A stretch of DNA of 64,000 bases from Methylophilales bacterium MBRSF5 (GCA_001044335.1 CP011001.1:992001-1056000); one strand, 5' to 3'. Positions 48,009-58,042 are shown, numbered from the stretch's first letter. Numbers and translations are program-made. The notes: generated by a model from the letters alone, not told the origin.

Positions 48009-49041
48009 ACTCCTTTGCTATAGACCATGTTATCTTTTGATTGGCCATAAATGGAATGATTTCTTGATCACCAACAACGTATGATGACTGAACTTCAAGA
48101 AACTCTTTTTTGAATGTTATTTCTTTATCTGTTTTTACTAAATTATAAAAATCAGAACTATTATTCACAGAAAAATCTTCAAATTTATCTAACGCCCCAG
48201 CCTTATCAAATGCTTCTAAATAAATAACCAATGCCGTTGATGCAGAAAAAATACCTGCGCACCCACATGAGCTTTGTTTTTGATTTTTATAATGTGGTGC
48301 ACTATCCGTCCCTAAAAAAAACTTTTTATTACCCGAAAACGCAGCTTCAGCTATTGCTTTTCTATGTCCTTCTCTTTTAACTACCGGTAAACAATAATGA
48401 TGGGGCTTTAAACCTCCAGACAATAAATCATTTCTATTCAGAACCATATGCTGAGGAGTAATAGTGGCTGCAACTAGATCAGAAGATTCTTTAATAAAGT
48501 CAACAGCATCTTTTGTTGAAATATGTTCAAAGATTACTCTTAATTTAGGAAAATTCTGAGTGATTGATATCAATTCATCGATGAACAATTTTTCTCGATC
48601 GAATATATCTGTTTCTGGATTATTCACTTCCCCATGAACTAATAAGGGCAAATCATACTTCTCCATCCATTCAAAGATCTTATAACAGTCTTTAATATTA
48701 CCAACACCATTGGAAGAGTTTGTTGTTACTCCTGCTGGATAAAGCTTTACACCAATCAATCTTGGGTCTGATGCCCCCTCACTTATATCAATTTCTTTAA
48801 TGTCTCCTGTTAAATACATGGTTACAAGAGGTTTAAAGTGTGAATATTTTGAAACTGAAACAATTTGGTCAAAATACTTTAAAGCTTTTTTATAGTTTGT
48901 AATTGGATCTTTAAGATTAGGCATAGCTACAGCATGATGAAAATGTTCTGCAGTAGCATTAACCGCAAAATCTAATAAATCACCTTCCCTGAAATGCACA
49001 TGCATATCATTGGGAAGTTTGATTGTAATTAATTCACTCAT
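48004..49041 (-). CDS. pyrC: Dihydroorotase (class II)
   Basis: 345 residues from ATG at 49041, in an 8-base overlap (ATGAGTGA) with rsmI. Metal and substrate residues: HVHFREGD, carbamylated Lys in GVKLYPAGVTTNS, LLVHGEV, EHISTKDAV and FLGTDSAPHYKNQK. Closes dihydroorotate in pyrimidine synthesis, the step before PyrD. Confidence 0.97.
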   Translation of the reverse strand: MSELITIKLPNDMHVHFREGDLLDFAVNATAEHFHHAVAMPNLKDPITNYKKALKYFDQIVSVSKYSHFKPLVTMYLTGDIKEIDISEGASDPRLIGVKLYPAGVTTNSSNGVGNIKDCYKIFEWMEKYDLPLLVHGEVNNPETDIFDREKLFIDELISITQNFPKLRVIFEHISTKDAVDFIKESSDLVAATITPQHMVLNRNDLLSGGLKPHHYCLPVVKREGHRKAIAEAAFSGNKKFFLGTDSAPHYKNQKQSSCGCAGIFSASTALVIYLEAFDKAGALDKFEDFSVNNSSDFYNLVKTDKEITFKKEFLEVQSSYVVGDQEIIPFMANQKITWSIAKEL

Positions 49042-49876
49042 TTTTAAGTTCAATTCCTATATTATAAAGATCCTTCTTATTGCTATTATAAAACTCTGAG
49101 ACAATCGCAGCAGCTTTCTTTAATGGTAATTCTTTCATCAATATTTTTAAGAGAGTAATTTCCTCATTAGATATTAATTTCTCTTTAATCTTGTTAGGAA
49201 TTACTATAATAACAAACTCACCCTTTAATTCTTGAGGGATATCCTTAAAGTAACGAAATAAGTTTTCTGCAGAATCTGAATAATAGGTCTCAAATAATTT
49301 TGTCATCTCCCTTGCTATGAATACTTTGGTTGATGGCGATATAAAATTGACTACATTCTTCAAAAAACTTAAAACTCTTTTTGGTGATTCATAGAATATG
49401 GTTGGCTTTTGTTGTTGATCAATTAAATTCAAGGTTTCTTGAATGGCAATTAATTTGGTTGGTAAAAACCCTACAAAATTAAATCTTCCATCATCGATTC
49501 CTGATACTGAAAATGCTGCAGTAATAGCAGAAGGGCCAGGTATTGGTTCTATTTTAATTTTCAAAGAACGTGCTTGAGTCACTAAAAACATTCCTGGATC
49601 ACTGATACATGGCGTTCCAGCATCCGTTACATAAGCAATTGATTCACCCTTTAAAACAGCTTCATGGATAATTTTTTCTGCAGCAGACTTTTCATTATGC
49701 TGATGAATTGTGTATATTTTTTTATTTTGAATACCCAAATGATTCAAAAGTTTTTTTGTTACTCTTGTATCCTCACAGACTATAATTGAACATAATTGAA
49801 GAGTTTCTATGGCTCTTAAAGTGATGTCTTTTAAATTTCCAATTGGAGTAGCAACAATATATAGTTTAGTTGACAT
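49034..49876 (-). CDS. rsmI: 16S rRNA (cytidine(1402)-2'-O)-methyltransferase
   Basis: 280 residues. LYIVATPIGNLKDITLRAIE at the N-terminus, IVCEDTRVTKKLL, YVTDAGTPCISDPG and EPIPGPSAITAAFSVSG are the tetrapyrrole-methylase-fold motifs of RsmI. It acts on the same nucleotide as RsmH, 2'-O instead of N4. Divergent from dolP; in E. coli lpoA, yraN and diaA lie between. Confidence 0.96.
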   Translation of the reverse strand: MSTKLYIVATPIGNLKDITLRAIETLQLCSIIVCEDTRVTKKLLNHLGIQNKKIYTIHQHNEKSAAEKIIHEAVLKGESIAYVTDAGTPCISDPGMFLVTQARSLKIKIEPIPGPSAITAAFSVSGIDDGRFNFVGFLPTKLIAIQETLNLIDQQQKPTIFYESPKRVLSFLKNVVNFISPSTKVFIAREMTKLFETYYSDSAENLFRYFKDIPQELKGEFVIIVIPNKIKEKLISNEEITLLKILMKELPLKKAAAIVSEFYNSNKKDLYNIGIELKNE

Positions 49877-49940
49877 TTTTTTACCTTGTTAAGATAACTC
49901 TAGTATACAATTTAAAAAATATTAATAATTTTATTAACAT

Positions 49941-50528
49941 ATGCCTATTAAACTATTATCAATAATACTTATATTTTTTACTTTATCGGCCTGCGCACCA
50001 ACAGCTGTTTTAACAGTTCCTGCCTCCATTGCAGATAGAAGAACAACTGGTGCTCAAGTAGAAGATCAAACTATTGAATTCAAAGCAACATATGAATTTC
50101 AGCAGATTGATGGCAACTTTAGCGCAAGCGCAACAAGCTACAACCAAAATGTTTTGTTGACAGGTGAGTCTGAATCTCAGGAATTAAAAGACAAGGTTGA
50201 ATCTTCAGTTGCAAAAATAGAAGGCGTCAAGGCAATATATAACGAAATCTTAGTAACCAAGCCCCTTGCGCTAAAAGATAAAGTCAAATCAAAAGCTAAA
50301 GACTATGGCATTACTACCAATGTTAAGGCGAGACTGTTTAAAGAAGAAACAAAATCAAACCTATCCCCAATGCATATTAAAGTAGTAACCGAAAGACAAA
50401 TTGTTCACCTCATGGGGATTGTTTCTGACAAAGAAGCAGAAGAGGCTGAAAAAATTGCAAAAACAAGTAAAGGTGTTGTAAAGGTTAAAACCTATTTTGA
50501 GATTGACAATCACTACAAAAAGAATTGA
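49941..50528 (+). CDS. dolP: BON-domain outer membrane lipoprotein (DolP/YraP-like)
   Basis: 195 residues. A signal peptide ends in lipobox LSAC (residues 14-17). Two BON domains follow, about 46-112 and 118-190, with NQNVLLTGESESQELKDKVE and IVHLMGIVSDKEAEEAEKIA as the key strands. DolP supports outer-membrane integrity and BAM function at lipid domains. Position next to rsmI supports the name. Confidence 0.85.
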   Translation: MPIKLLSIILIFFTLSACAPTAVLTVPASIADRRTTGAQVEDQTIEFKATYEFQQIDGNFSASATSYNQNVLLTGESESQELKDKVESSVAKIEGVKAIYNEILVTKPLALKDKVKSKAKDYGITTNVKARLFKEETKSNLSPMHIKVVTERQIVHLMGIVSDKEAEEAEKIAKTSKGVVKVKTYFEIDNHYKKN

Positions 50529-50553
50529 TTTATTTTAGAAAAGTTTTTATAAT
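50525..50553 (+). promoter_or_regulatory. Predicted trxA-rho promoter
   Basis: TTGATT (50525-50530) and TATAAT (50548-50553) with a 17-base spacer. The -35 overlaps the dolP stop codon. This gives a leader of about 55 bases before trxA. Confidence 0.65.
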
Positions 50554-50614
50554 AAACCTACAATTCAGCAACACCATATTCTTTCAATAAATTAACATCC
50601 AAACTAAAACAATC

Positions 50615-50941
50615 ATGAGTGATAATATTTTAAATGTAACTGATTCAACTTTTGAACAAGAGGTTCTAGGTTCTGAAATACCGGTTTTACTTGACTACTG
50701 GGCAGAGTGGTGTGGACCATGCAAGATGATAGCACCTATTTTGAACGATATTGCTGATGAATACTCAGGCAAAATCAAAGTTGCAAAGCTCAATATTGAT
50801 GAAAATCCAGGCACTCCAGCTAAATTTGGAGTTCGAGGAATACCCACGTTAATGATTTTCAAATCTGGGTCCATTGAAGCAACTAAGGTAGGGGCTATGT
50901 CAAAATCTCAATTATCTGCATTTATTGATTCGACAATTTAA
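50615..50941 (+). CDS. trxA: Thioredoxin 1
   Basis: 108 residues. Active site [10 protein letters not shown] with C33 and C36, and cis-Pro in [13 protein letters not shown] general cytoplasmic protein disulfide reductant. rho follows after 2 bases, the common trxA-rho pair. Confidence 0.97.
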   Translation: MSDNILNVTDSTFEQEVLGSEIPVLLDYWAEWCGPCKMIAPILNDIADEYSGKIKVAKLNIDENPGTPAKFGVRGIPTLMIFKSGSIEATKVGAMSKSQLSAFIDSTI

Positions 50942-50943
50942 TT

Positions 50944-52203
50944 ATGCAAATCTCAGATCTCAAACATTTACCAGTAACAAACCTCATTGACCTAGCAAAT
51001 GAAAGTAAAGTTGATAATGCAGGTCGAATGCGAAAGCAAGATCTAATCTTCGCAATTTTAAAAACTAAGGCTAAAAATGGTGAGACTTTATATGGTCAAG
51101 GTACTCTAGAAGTTTTACCAGATGGGTTTGGTTTTCTTAGATCAGCTGACACGTCATACCTTGCTGGTCCTGATGATATTTATGTATCGCCATCCCAGAT
51201 AAGAAGATTTAATCTTCACACTGGAGATACAGTGGCTGGAGAAATAAGAACTCCGAAAGATAGTGAAAGATATTTTGCATTAGTAAAAGTTGAAAAAGTT
51301 AATGAAGAGCCGCCTGAAAATACAAAGAATAAAATTCTTTTTGAAAATCTTACACCTTTATTTCCAACTGAGAGACTGAACCTCGAAAGAGACATATCCA
51401 GCGAAGAGAATATTACAGGAAGAATAATTGATATGATTGCCCCTATTGGAAAAGGGCAAAGGGGCCTGATAGTTGCGAGTCCGAAAAGTGGTAAAACAGT
51501 CATGATGCAAAATATTGCTCATGCCATCACCGCAAATCATCCTGACACAGAGCTTATTGTCTTACTCATTGATGAAAGACCAGAAGAAGTTACTGAAATG
51601 ACCCGATCTGTTAAAGGTGAAGTGGTTGCCTCAACATTTGATGAACCAGCCACACGTCATGTTCAAGTTGCTGAAATGGTAATTGAAAAAGCAAAAAGAA
51701 TGGTTGAGCATAAAAAAGATGTTGTGATTCTGCTTGACTCTATTACTAGATTAGCCAGAGCTTATAACACTGTTATTCCATCATCAGGAAAAGTTTTAAC
51801 AGGTGGTGTTGATGCGAACGCATTACATAAACCTAAAAGATTCTTTGGTGCTGCCAGAAATACTGAAGAAAGTGGCTCATTAACTATCCTTGCTACAGCT
51901 TTAATTGATACAGGTTCAAAAATGGATGACGTGATTTACGAAGAGTTCAAAGGTACTGGTAATATGGAAATCCATCTGGATAGAAGAATGGCAGAAAAAC
52001 GTTTATATCCAGCTATTAACGTTAATAAGTCTGGTACTAGACGTGAAGAATTATTGATAAGCCAGGAAGTACTTCAGAAAATTTGGGTCTTAAGAAAACT
52101 GCTCTATCCAATGGATGATATTGAAGCTATGGAATTCCTCATGGATAAAATTAAATCAACCAAGACGAATGATAACTTTTTTGACAGTATGAGGCGTGGA
52201 TAA
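50944..52203 (+). CDS. rho: Transcription termination factor Rho
   Basis: 419 residues. Rho-N and RNA-binding OB domain (about 1-125; [23 protein letters not shown]), Walker [17 protein letters not shown], Walker [18 protein letters not shown], and Q-loop/R-loop region [27 protein letters not shown]. Hexameric RNA helicase. Given few hairpin terminators in the window, many units probably depend on it. Confidence 0.98.
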   Translation: MQISDLKHLPVTNLIDLANESKVDNAGRMRKQDLIFAILKTKAKNGETLYGQGTLEVLPDGFGFLRSADTSYLAGPDDIYVSPSQIRRFNLHTGDTVAGEIRTPKDSERYFALVKVEKVNEEPPENTKNKILFENLTPLFPTERLNLERDISSEENITGRIIDMIAPIGKGQRGLIVASPKSGKTVMMQNIAHAITANHPDTELIVLLIDERPEEVTEMTRSVKGEVVASTFDEPATRHVQVAEMVIEKAKRMVEHKKDVVILLDSITRLARAYNTVIPSSGKVLTGGVDANALHKPKRFFGAARNTEESGSLTILATALIDTGSKMDDVIYEEFKGTGNMEIHLDRRMAEKRLYPAINVNKSGTRREELLISQEVLQKIWVLRKLLYPMDDIEAMEFLMDKIKSTKTNDNFFDSMRRG

Positions 52204-52205
52204 TC

Positions 52206-52234
52206 TTGCTTTTTTAGCAAATTAATACGATAAT
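52206..52234 (+). promoter_or_regulatory. Predicted rpmE promoter
   Basis: TTGCTT (52206-52211) and GATAAT (52229-52234) with a 17-base spacer, giving a leader of about 26 bases before rpmE. Confidence 0.45.
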
Positions 52235-52266
52235 ACGCAACTTAATTTATATTTAAACCAATTATT

Positions 52267-52467
52267 ATGAAAAAAGATACACATCCAAAATATCCTGAAA
52301 TAAATGTTACTTGCAGTTGTGGCAATACCTTCACGACTAAGTCAACAGCAGGTAAAGATTTAAATATTGAAGTCTGTTCTCAATGTCATCCTTTTTACAC
52401 AGGTAAACAGAAAATTGTTGATACCGCAGGTCGTGTTGAGAAGTTTAAGCAAAAATATGGCATGTAA
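52267..52467 (+). CDS. rpmE: 50S ribosomal protein L31, zinc form
   Basis: 66 residues. The zinc cysteines are present (CSCGN near 16-18 and [12 protein letters not shown] near 37-40), so it is the C+ form that holds zinc. [15 protein letters not shown] is typical of the family. Confidence 0.97.
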   Translation: MKKDTHPKYPEINVTCSCGNTFTTKSTAGKDLNIEVCSQCHPFYTGKQKIVDTAGRVEKFKQKYGM

Positions 52468-52487
52468 ATCATTTTTATATAAAAATT

Positions 52488-52512
52488 AGGCAGCAAAGCT
52501 GCCTTTTTTTTT
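52488..52512 (+). terminator. Rho-independent terminator after rpmE
   Basis: AGGCAGC and GCTGCCT pair around AAA and are followed by nine T. It is 20 bases after the rpmE stop. Confidence 0.93.
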
Positions 52513-52561
52513 GTATATTACTTTTATGAAATATTTTTTAGATCATGATTGGCAAGGAAAT

Positions 52562-54148
52562 ATGCAAACCCCGAAGAAGAAAGTTGGGGAAAAAGCCAAA
52601 ATCAATTTTCTAGTCATTTTTGCAACAATATACTTAGTTTTTGGGCTATTTTCTCATAGTCCATGGAGACCCCTTGAAACAAACTCTTTTAGTATATTTA
52701 CTAATATTTTTTTTAATGGTGACATTTTAGCTCCTCATCTTGCTAGCATTAATGGTTTTGATCACGGTCACATCTATGAAACTCTTGGAGCGATTTTTGC
52801 AAAAATTATTTTTTTTCTAGAGCCCCACAATGCTGCACGCTTGAGCAATCTTTTTTGGGTTGCTTTAACAATGATAAGCATTGGTCTAACTAATCGCGAG
52901 TTAAGAGGCTTTGGTTACGGAAGACAAAGTAATATTATCTTTTTATCATCTGTTGGACTTTTTTTTACGCTTCACACTTTCACACATGAAATAGCGATCT
53001 TAACTGCAGCAAGCATAAGCCTCTATTCATTTTCTCTTTCACACAGAAGACCTTTTCGCGCTTCTATTTTATTAGGCATTTCTTTAATTATTGGTTTACT
53101 ATCCAAAGGATTAATATATTTAATTCCAATAATTGGAGTCGCTGCCACACTGGCAACACTTCCTAGTTGGAATTATAAGCGAACTATTATTTTTGTTGGG
53201 TTGGGCCTGTTATCAAGTCTTTTTTTTATAGGTATCTGGTTGTTTCTATTATCTTTATATCATCCTGATAGTTTAGAAAATTTCTTATCTCCAACAATAA
53301 ATTTTTCAACCGAAAATATTAAATACTATTTTATAAACATACTTTGGTTTGCATGGCCGGCAGTGCCATTATTTATTTTCACATTATTTACAGAACTCTC
53401 CACTTTTCTAAAATATAAAAGAACAAACTTACCTTTTGTTTTTATTGCATGGTTTTTCTTTCTTTTAATATGCGAAAGTCAAGCTAGTCAAATTAAGTTG
53501 ATGGTTTTGCTTCCTGCTATAGCAATCATGGCAAGTACGTCCATTGATACTCTTCAAAGAGGAGCATCGGCGGCATTAAATTGGTTTGGGATTCTTATTT
53601 TTTCTGCAATAACGTTAATACTCTGGGTTGGTTGGTTTGCATTAAACTTTGGTATTCCATATAAAATTCATGAAAGAATGGTTTATCTTTCTGGAAACTT
53701 CATGCCTGAACTTAACTTTTTTCAAATTTTTATGGCTTTAATTTTCCTTATAGTATGGGTCATTTCACTTTGGAAAAATAATCTCACTAATCGATCCTCT
53801 GTCACTAATTGGGCCCTAGGCATTACTCTTGCATGGGTGACTACGACTCTACTATGGTTTCCTATGATTGAAAATCGGAAAGACTATGGCCAGATTTTCA
53901 AAAAAATCACTGCTATTGATATCCCAAAAAATGAATGCATGTCAACAAATGATGTGAATGATAGTTACATTGATCTAGTTTTTTATTTTACCCAAATTGA
54001 TATTAGGAAAAATGATAAAAATTGTAAATATACAATAGCTCATAAAGACATTAGACGTTTATCAAATGATACAGAATTTAAAAGTAGCATTTTATGGGAA
54101 GGTAAAATGCCTAATGATAAAAAGACATTTTATATAACAAAAAACTAA
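52562..54148 (+). CDS. ArnT-like membrane glycosyltransferase (GT-C/PMT fold)
   Basis: 528 residues from ATG at 52562, preceded by AAGGAA; an ATG at 52526 would add 12 and has no ribosome site. About eleven to twelve membrane helices. The first loop after helix 1 has SHSPWRPLETNSFSIF, in the place where GT-C enzymes carry the acidic D/E of the active site (E in PLET), and SKGLIYLIPIIGV later is typical of the ArnT/PMT-2 group. Likely transfers a sugar from a polyprenyl carrier to lipid A or a glycan. The soluble C-terminal domain is short. Confidence 0.72.
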   Translation: MQTPKKKVGEKAKINFLVIFATIYLVFGLFSHSPWRPLETNSFSIFTNIFFNGDILAPHLASINGFDHGHIYETLGAIFAKIIFFLEPHNAARLSNLFWVALTMISIGLTNRELRGFGYGRQSNIIFLSSVGLFFTLHTFTHEIAILTAASISLYSFSLSHRRPFRASILLGISLIIGLLSKGLIYLIPIIGVAATLATLPSWNYKRTIIFVGLGLLSSLFFIGIWLFLLSLYHPDSLENFLSPTINFSTENIKYYFINILWFAWPAVPLFIFTLFTELSTFLKYKRTNLPFVFIAWFFFLLICESQASQIKLMVLLPAIAIMASTSIDTLQRGASAALNWFGILIFSAITLILWVGWFALNFGIPYKIHERMVYLSGNFMPELNFFQIFMALIFLIVWVISLWKNNLTNRSSVTNWALGITLAWVTTTLLWFPMIENRKDYGQIFKKITAIDIPKNECMSTNDVNDSYIDLVFYFTQIDIRKNDKNCKYTIAHKDIRRLSNDTEFKSSILWEGKMPNDKKTFYITKN

Positions 54149-54354
54149 ATCGATTTTATCGCGTCTAGAACTAATTGATGGATGTTATCTATTTTACCTT
54201 GGTCAGCAATTTCTTTTAATTTAACTCTCATTTTTGGAGACCAAAATTTCTTGAGATGCCCAGAAACTCCATCAATTGCCTCTGCTTGGTCCGGATAGGC
54301 CTCGAAAAAACTGGCAATTTGGTTTGCCATATTTACTATGTGTTGATCTTCCAT
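54145..54354 (-). CDS. fdsD: NAD-dependent formate dehydrogenase delta subunit
   Basis: 69 residues. The segment VNMANQIASFFEAYPDQAEAIDGVSGHLKKFWSPKMR-type (HLKKFWSPKMRVKLKEI) is the FdsD pattern. A small subunit needed for active formate dehydrogenase assembly. It is last in fdsGBA-fdhD-fdsD; its end overlaps the convergent ArnT-like gene by 4 bases. Confidence 0.92.
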   Translation of the reverse strand: MEDQHIVNMANQIASFFEAYPDQAEAIDGVSGHLKKFWSPKMRVKLKEIADQGKIDNIHQLVLDAIKSI

Positions 54355-54364
54355 GAACGATATT

Positions 54365-55168
54365 CTACTCGATTATTCTTTTCTTGTGGCTGTATACAAC
54401 GAATCTTTTATCTCTAGCAAAGCCAATTACTGAAAGATTATGTTGCAAAGCTAAATTTACTGCCATTGATGTAGGTGCTGAAATAGCAATCAAAATTGGA
54501 ATTTCTGTAACCAACACTTTTTGCACCATCTCATAACTTGCTCGGCTTGAGCATACAATAAAAGAGCCGTCTAAATTATCAACTAACTTTCTTCCAATCA
54601 ATTTATCTAATGCGTTATGACGACCAACATCTTCCCTGATACTTAAAAGATTTCCATCTACATCAAATAATGCTGCAGCATGAATCGATCCTGTTTTCGC
54701 TTGACCTTTTTGGCTTAATTTAAAAGCATCTAAACTTACTGTAATTTGCTCACTTTTAATCTGGTGTTCTATCTTTTCAGGGTAATTTAACTTTAATCTA
54801 TTATTGAAATACTCGAGACTCTCGATACCACAAATACCACATCCTGTTTTTCCAGATAAATTTCTTTTTAGATGTTTTAATTTTTGAAATGGCTCTTGAG
54901 CAATCTCAACTTCAACATCTATCCCATAATCATTTTTAGATATTTCAATATCAAATACATCACCAATAGAAGAAATTATTCCCTCAGTAAATGAAAAACC
55001 AATAACAAAATCTTCCAAATCCATTGGAGTAGCCATCATGACAACATGGCTAATGCCATTAAAACTTATTGCTACAGGAAATTCATTGGATAAAAAATCG
55101 GTTCTATTTTGTTCAAGATTGTCTGAGTCAGAAACTTTATATTCAGAATATAGGTTCTGTTGATTCAA
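54365..55168 (-). CDS. fdhD: Formate dehydrogenase accessory sulfurtransferase
   Basis: 267 residues. The sulfur-carrying cysteine motif is TGCGICGIESLE, and EFPVAISFNGISHVVMMATP, FSFTEGIIS, TGSIHAAALF and REDVGRHNALDKLIG are the FdhD landmarks. It transfers sulfur to the molybdenum cofactor before insertion into FdsA. It occupies the fdsC position in the operon, 3 bases after fdsA. Confidence 0.96.
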   Translation of the reverse strand: MNQQNLYSEYKVSDSDNLEQNRTDFLSNEFPVAISFNGISHVVMMATPMDLEDFVIGFSFTEGIISSIGDVFDIEISKNDYGIDVEVEIAQEPFQKLKHLKRNLSGKTGCGICGIESLEYFNNRLKLNYPEKIEHQIKSEQITVSLDAFKLSQKGQAKTGSIHAAALFDVDGNLLSIREDVGRHNALDKLIGRKLVDNLDGSFIVCSSRASYEMVQKVLVTEIPILIAISAPTSMAVNLALQHNLSVIGFARDKRFVVYSHKKRIIE

Positions 55169-55171
55169 AAG

Positions 55172-58012
55172 TTATACTTTTTCCTTCTTAGATTCTACAA
55201 AAGATATTTGTTCTTCACTAAAGGATTTGTATTTCTCTTGCCACGAAGACAGCTGGGAAACTTTTGTTAATTGAACAGCAGTCACTTTGAATTCTGGACA
55301 GTTCGTTGCCCAATCTGAGTTGTCAGTTGTGATTACATTAGCGCCAGAGAATGGATGATGGAAGGTGGTATAAACTACCCCAGGTTGCACACGCTCTGTC
55401 ACTTTACATCTTAGGACAGTCTCACCGGCTCGACTTGTAATCCCAACCCAATCACCTTCATTAATGCCTCTTTCTTCCGCATCATGTGGATGAACTTCTA
55501 TTAGATCCTCATCATGCCATTTACTATTCTCTGTTCTTCTGGTTTGAGCACCAACGTTATACTGAGATAAAATTCTTCCAGTGGTGAGAATTAATGGAAA
55601 ACGTTTATTCACTTTTTCTGTTGTCGGGATAAATTCAGTAATAAAGAACTTACCTTTGCCGCGGACAAATTCATCAACATGCATTGTTGGAGTACCATCT
55701 GGATGATCATCATTACATGGCCATTGAATACTGCCTTGTTGATCTAGTTTCTCAAATGAAACATTGGTAAATGTTGGAGTAATTTTTGCAATTTCATCAA
55801 GAATTTCTGAGGCATGAGAATAGTTCATTTTATAACCAAGAGCATTCGATAACATTTGAGTCACTTCCCAGTCCTCATAGCCATTTTTTGGTGTCATAAC
55901 TTTTCTAACAGGTTGTATTCTTCTTTCTGCATTTGTAAATGTTCCATTTTTTTCCAAAAATGACGACCCTGGCAAAAAGACATGTGCATACATTGCTGTT
56001 TCATTCAAAAAGAGATCTTGAACAATGACACACTCCATAGATTCTAGTGCATGGGTAACGTGTTGTGTATTTGGATCAGATTGGGCAATATCTTCGCCTT
56101 GGCAGTATAGAGCTTTGAAAGAACCATCAATTGCTGAATCGAGCATATTTGGAATTCTTAAACCAGGTTCAGACTGAAGCGATACTCCCCATGTTTTCTC
56201 AAGCAACTCTCTTGTTTCTGAGTCAGACACATGTCGGTACCCAGGAAACTCATGAGGGAACGATCCCATGTCGCATGATCCCTGAACATTATTTTGGCCC
56301 CTTAAAGGATTAACACCAACACCCTCACGACCAATATTTCCTGTTGCCATTGCTAAATTGGCAATACCCATAACCATTGTTGAACCTTGGCTATGTTCTG
56401 TTACACCTAGACCGTAGTATATTGAGCCATTATTTTCTGTTGCAAAAAGTCTTGCTGCTTGCCTAACAATCTCGGCTGGAACTCCTGTTTCTAAATATAA
56501 TGATTCAGGAGAATTTTTTTCAAGGCTTACAAAATCAGCCCATTTTTTAAATGAATCTGTTTCACAACGAGCATCAACAAAATCTTGTTTCACTAAACTC
56601 TCTGTCACTACAACATGCGCTATCGCATTGATGATAGCAACATTGGTTCCCGGCTTAAGTTTTAAGTGATAATTAGCTCGTATATGTGGAGATTTATTCA
56701 CAAGATCAATCTCTCTTGGGTCAACAACAATCAATTTTGCGCCTTGTCGCAATCTTCTCTTCATTTGAGATCCGAAAACTGGATGACCGTCAGTTGGGTT
56801 TGCACCAATTACCATGATCACATCTGATTTCATTACTGAATCAAAATTCTGCGTTCCTGCTGACTCACCAAGGGTTTGCTTTAACCCATAACCTGTAGGG
56901 GAATGACAAACTCGAGCACAAGTATCAATATTGTTATTACCAAAACCAGCTCGAACTAATTTTTGAACCAAGAATGTTTCCTCGTTTGTACATCTTGAGG
57001 AGTTGATAGCGCCTACAGAATCCGTTCCATATTTTTTTTGAATTCTTTTAATTTCACTGGCAGCATAGTTGATAGCTTCATCCCAGGTCACCTCTTGCCA
57101 AGGGTCATGAATGCTTTTTCTAATCATTGGAGTTGTGATTCTGTCTTTATGAGTAGCGTAACCCCATGCAAATCGACCTTTAACGCATGAATGTCCATGA
57201 TTCGCACCTCCATTTTTATTTGGAGTCATTCTAACTAATTCTTCACCCTTCATTTCTGCATTAAATGAGCATCCCACTCCACAGTAAGCACAAGTTGTGG
57301 TCACTGACTTTTCTGGGACGCCAGATTCAATAACTGAATTTTCCATTAACGTTGCCGTTGGGCATGCCTGTACGCAGGCACCACAAGAAACACATTCGGA
57401 ATCAAAGAAGTTTTTATTACCAGCAGAAACTTTTGATTGAAAACCACGGCTGTCAATGGTTAAAGCAAATGTTCCTTGAGTTTCTTCACAGGCTCTAACA
57501 CACCTTGAGCAAACAATACATTTGGATGGATCAAAGGTAAAATATGGATTGGTTTCATCTTTTTCAGAACTAAGGTGATTTTCACCTTCATACCCATAAC
57601 GTACCTCTCTTAAACCAACGGCTCCAGCCATGTCTTGTAATTCACAATCACCATTAGTGGAGCAAGTAAGGCAGTCTAGTGGGTGGTCTGAAATATAGAG
57701 CTCCATCACACCTTTTCTGATATCTGCAAGTTTAGGTGTTTGGGTCGAGACAACCATGCCTTCATCAACTGGGGTTGTACATGATGCAGGGTATCCGCGA
57801 CGACCTTCAATTTCAACCAAACATAAGCGACAAGAACCAAAGGGTTCCAGAGAATCTGTCGCACAAAGTTTTGGAATGTTTGAACCAAGCTCAGATGCGG
57901 CTCGCATTATTGAAGTTCCTTGAGGCACAGAAACTTTTTGACCATCAATAGTTAACGTCACCATTGTGGCGCTATCTTTTTTTGGTGTTCCGTAATCTCT
58001 AGCATCATCCAT
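55172..58012 (-). CDS. fdsA: NAD-dependent formate dehydrogenase alpha (molybdopterin) subunit
   Basis: 946 residues. In order: 2Fe-2S domain (CATDSLEPFGSCRLCLVEIEG), NuoG-like cluster HPLDCLTCSTNGDCEL, two 4Fe-4S motifs (CIVCSRCVRACEE and CVSCGACVQACPT), then the bis-MGD domain with its own cluster CAYCGVGC. The molybdenum ligand is cysteine, not selenocysteine, in CARVCHSPTGYG. An arginine and His follow as in formate enzymes. It oxidises formate in the cytoplasm, passing electrons to FdsB. Confidence 0.97.
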   Translation of the reverse strand: MDDARDYGTPKKDSATMVTLTIDGQKVSVPQGTSIMRAASELGSNIPKLCATDSLEPFGSCRLCLVEIEGRRGYPASCTTPVDEGMVVSTQTPKLADIRKGVMELYISDHPLDCLTCSTNGDCELQDMAGAVGLREVRYGYEGENHLSSEKDETNPYFTFDPSKCIVCSRCVRACEETQGTFALTIDSRGFQSKVSAGNKNFFDSECVSCGACVQACPTATLMENSVIESGVPEKSVTTTCAYCGVGCSFNAEMKGEELVRMTPNKNGGANHGHSCVKGRFAWGYATHKDRITTPMIRKSIHDPWQEVTWDEAINYAASEIKRIQKKYGTDSVGAINSSRCTNEETFLVQKLVRAGFGNNNIDTCARVCHSPTGYGLKQTLGESAGTQNFDSVMKSDVIMVIGANPTDGHPVFGSQMKRRLRQGAKLIVVDPREIDLVNKSPHIRANYHLKLKPGTNVAIINAIAHVVVTESLVKQDFVDARCETDSFKKWADFVSLEKNSPESLYLETGVPAEIVRQAARLFATENNGSIYYGLGVTEHSQGSTMVMGIANLAMATGNIGREGVGVNPLRGQNNVQGSCDMGSFPHEFPGYRHVSDSETRELLEKTWGVSLQSEPGLRIPNMLDSAIDGSFKALYCQGEDIAQSDPNTQHVTHALESMECVIVQDLFLNETAMYAHVFLPGSSFLEKNGTFTNAERRIQPVRKVMTPKNGYEDWEVTQMLSNALGYKMNYSHASEILDEIAKITPTFTNVSFEKLDQQGSIQWPCNDDHPDGTPTMHVDEFVRGKGKFFITEFIPTTEKVNKRFPLILTTGRILSQYNVGAQTRRTENSKWHDEDLIEVHPHDAEERGINEGDWVGITSRAGETVLRCKVTERVQPGVVYTTFHHPFSGANVITTDNSDWATNCPEFKVTAVQLTKVSQLSSWQEKYKSFSEEQISFVESKKEKV

Positions 58013-58042
58013 AGTTATAACCTTTTATTCAACATCTTTATT

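Noticed and set aside
57000-57050. Selenocysteine in formate dehydrogenase
   Set aside because: The metal-ligand position in CARVCHSPTG reads cysteine, and no in-frame TGA is present.
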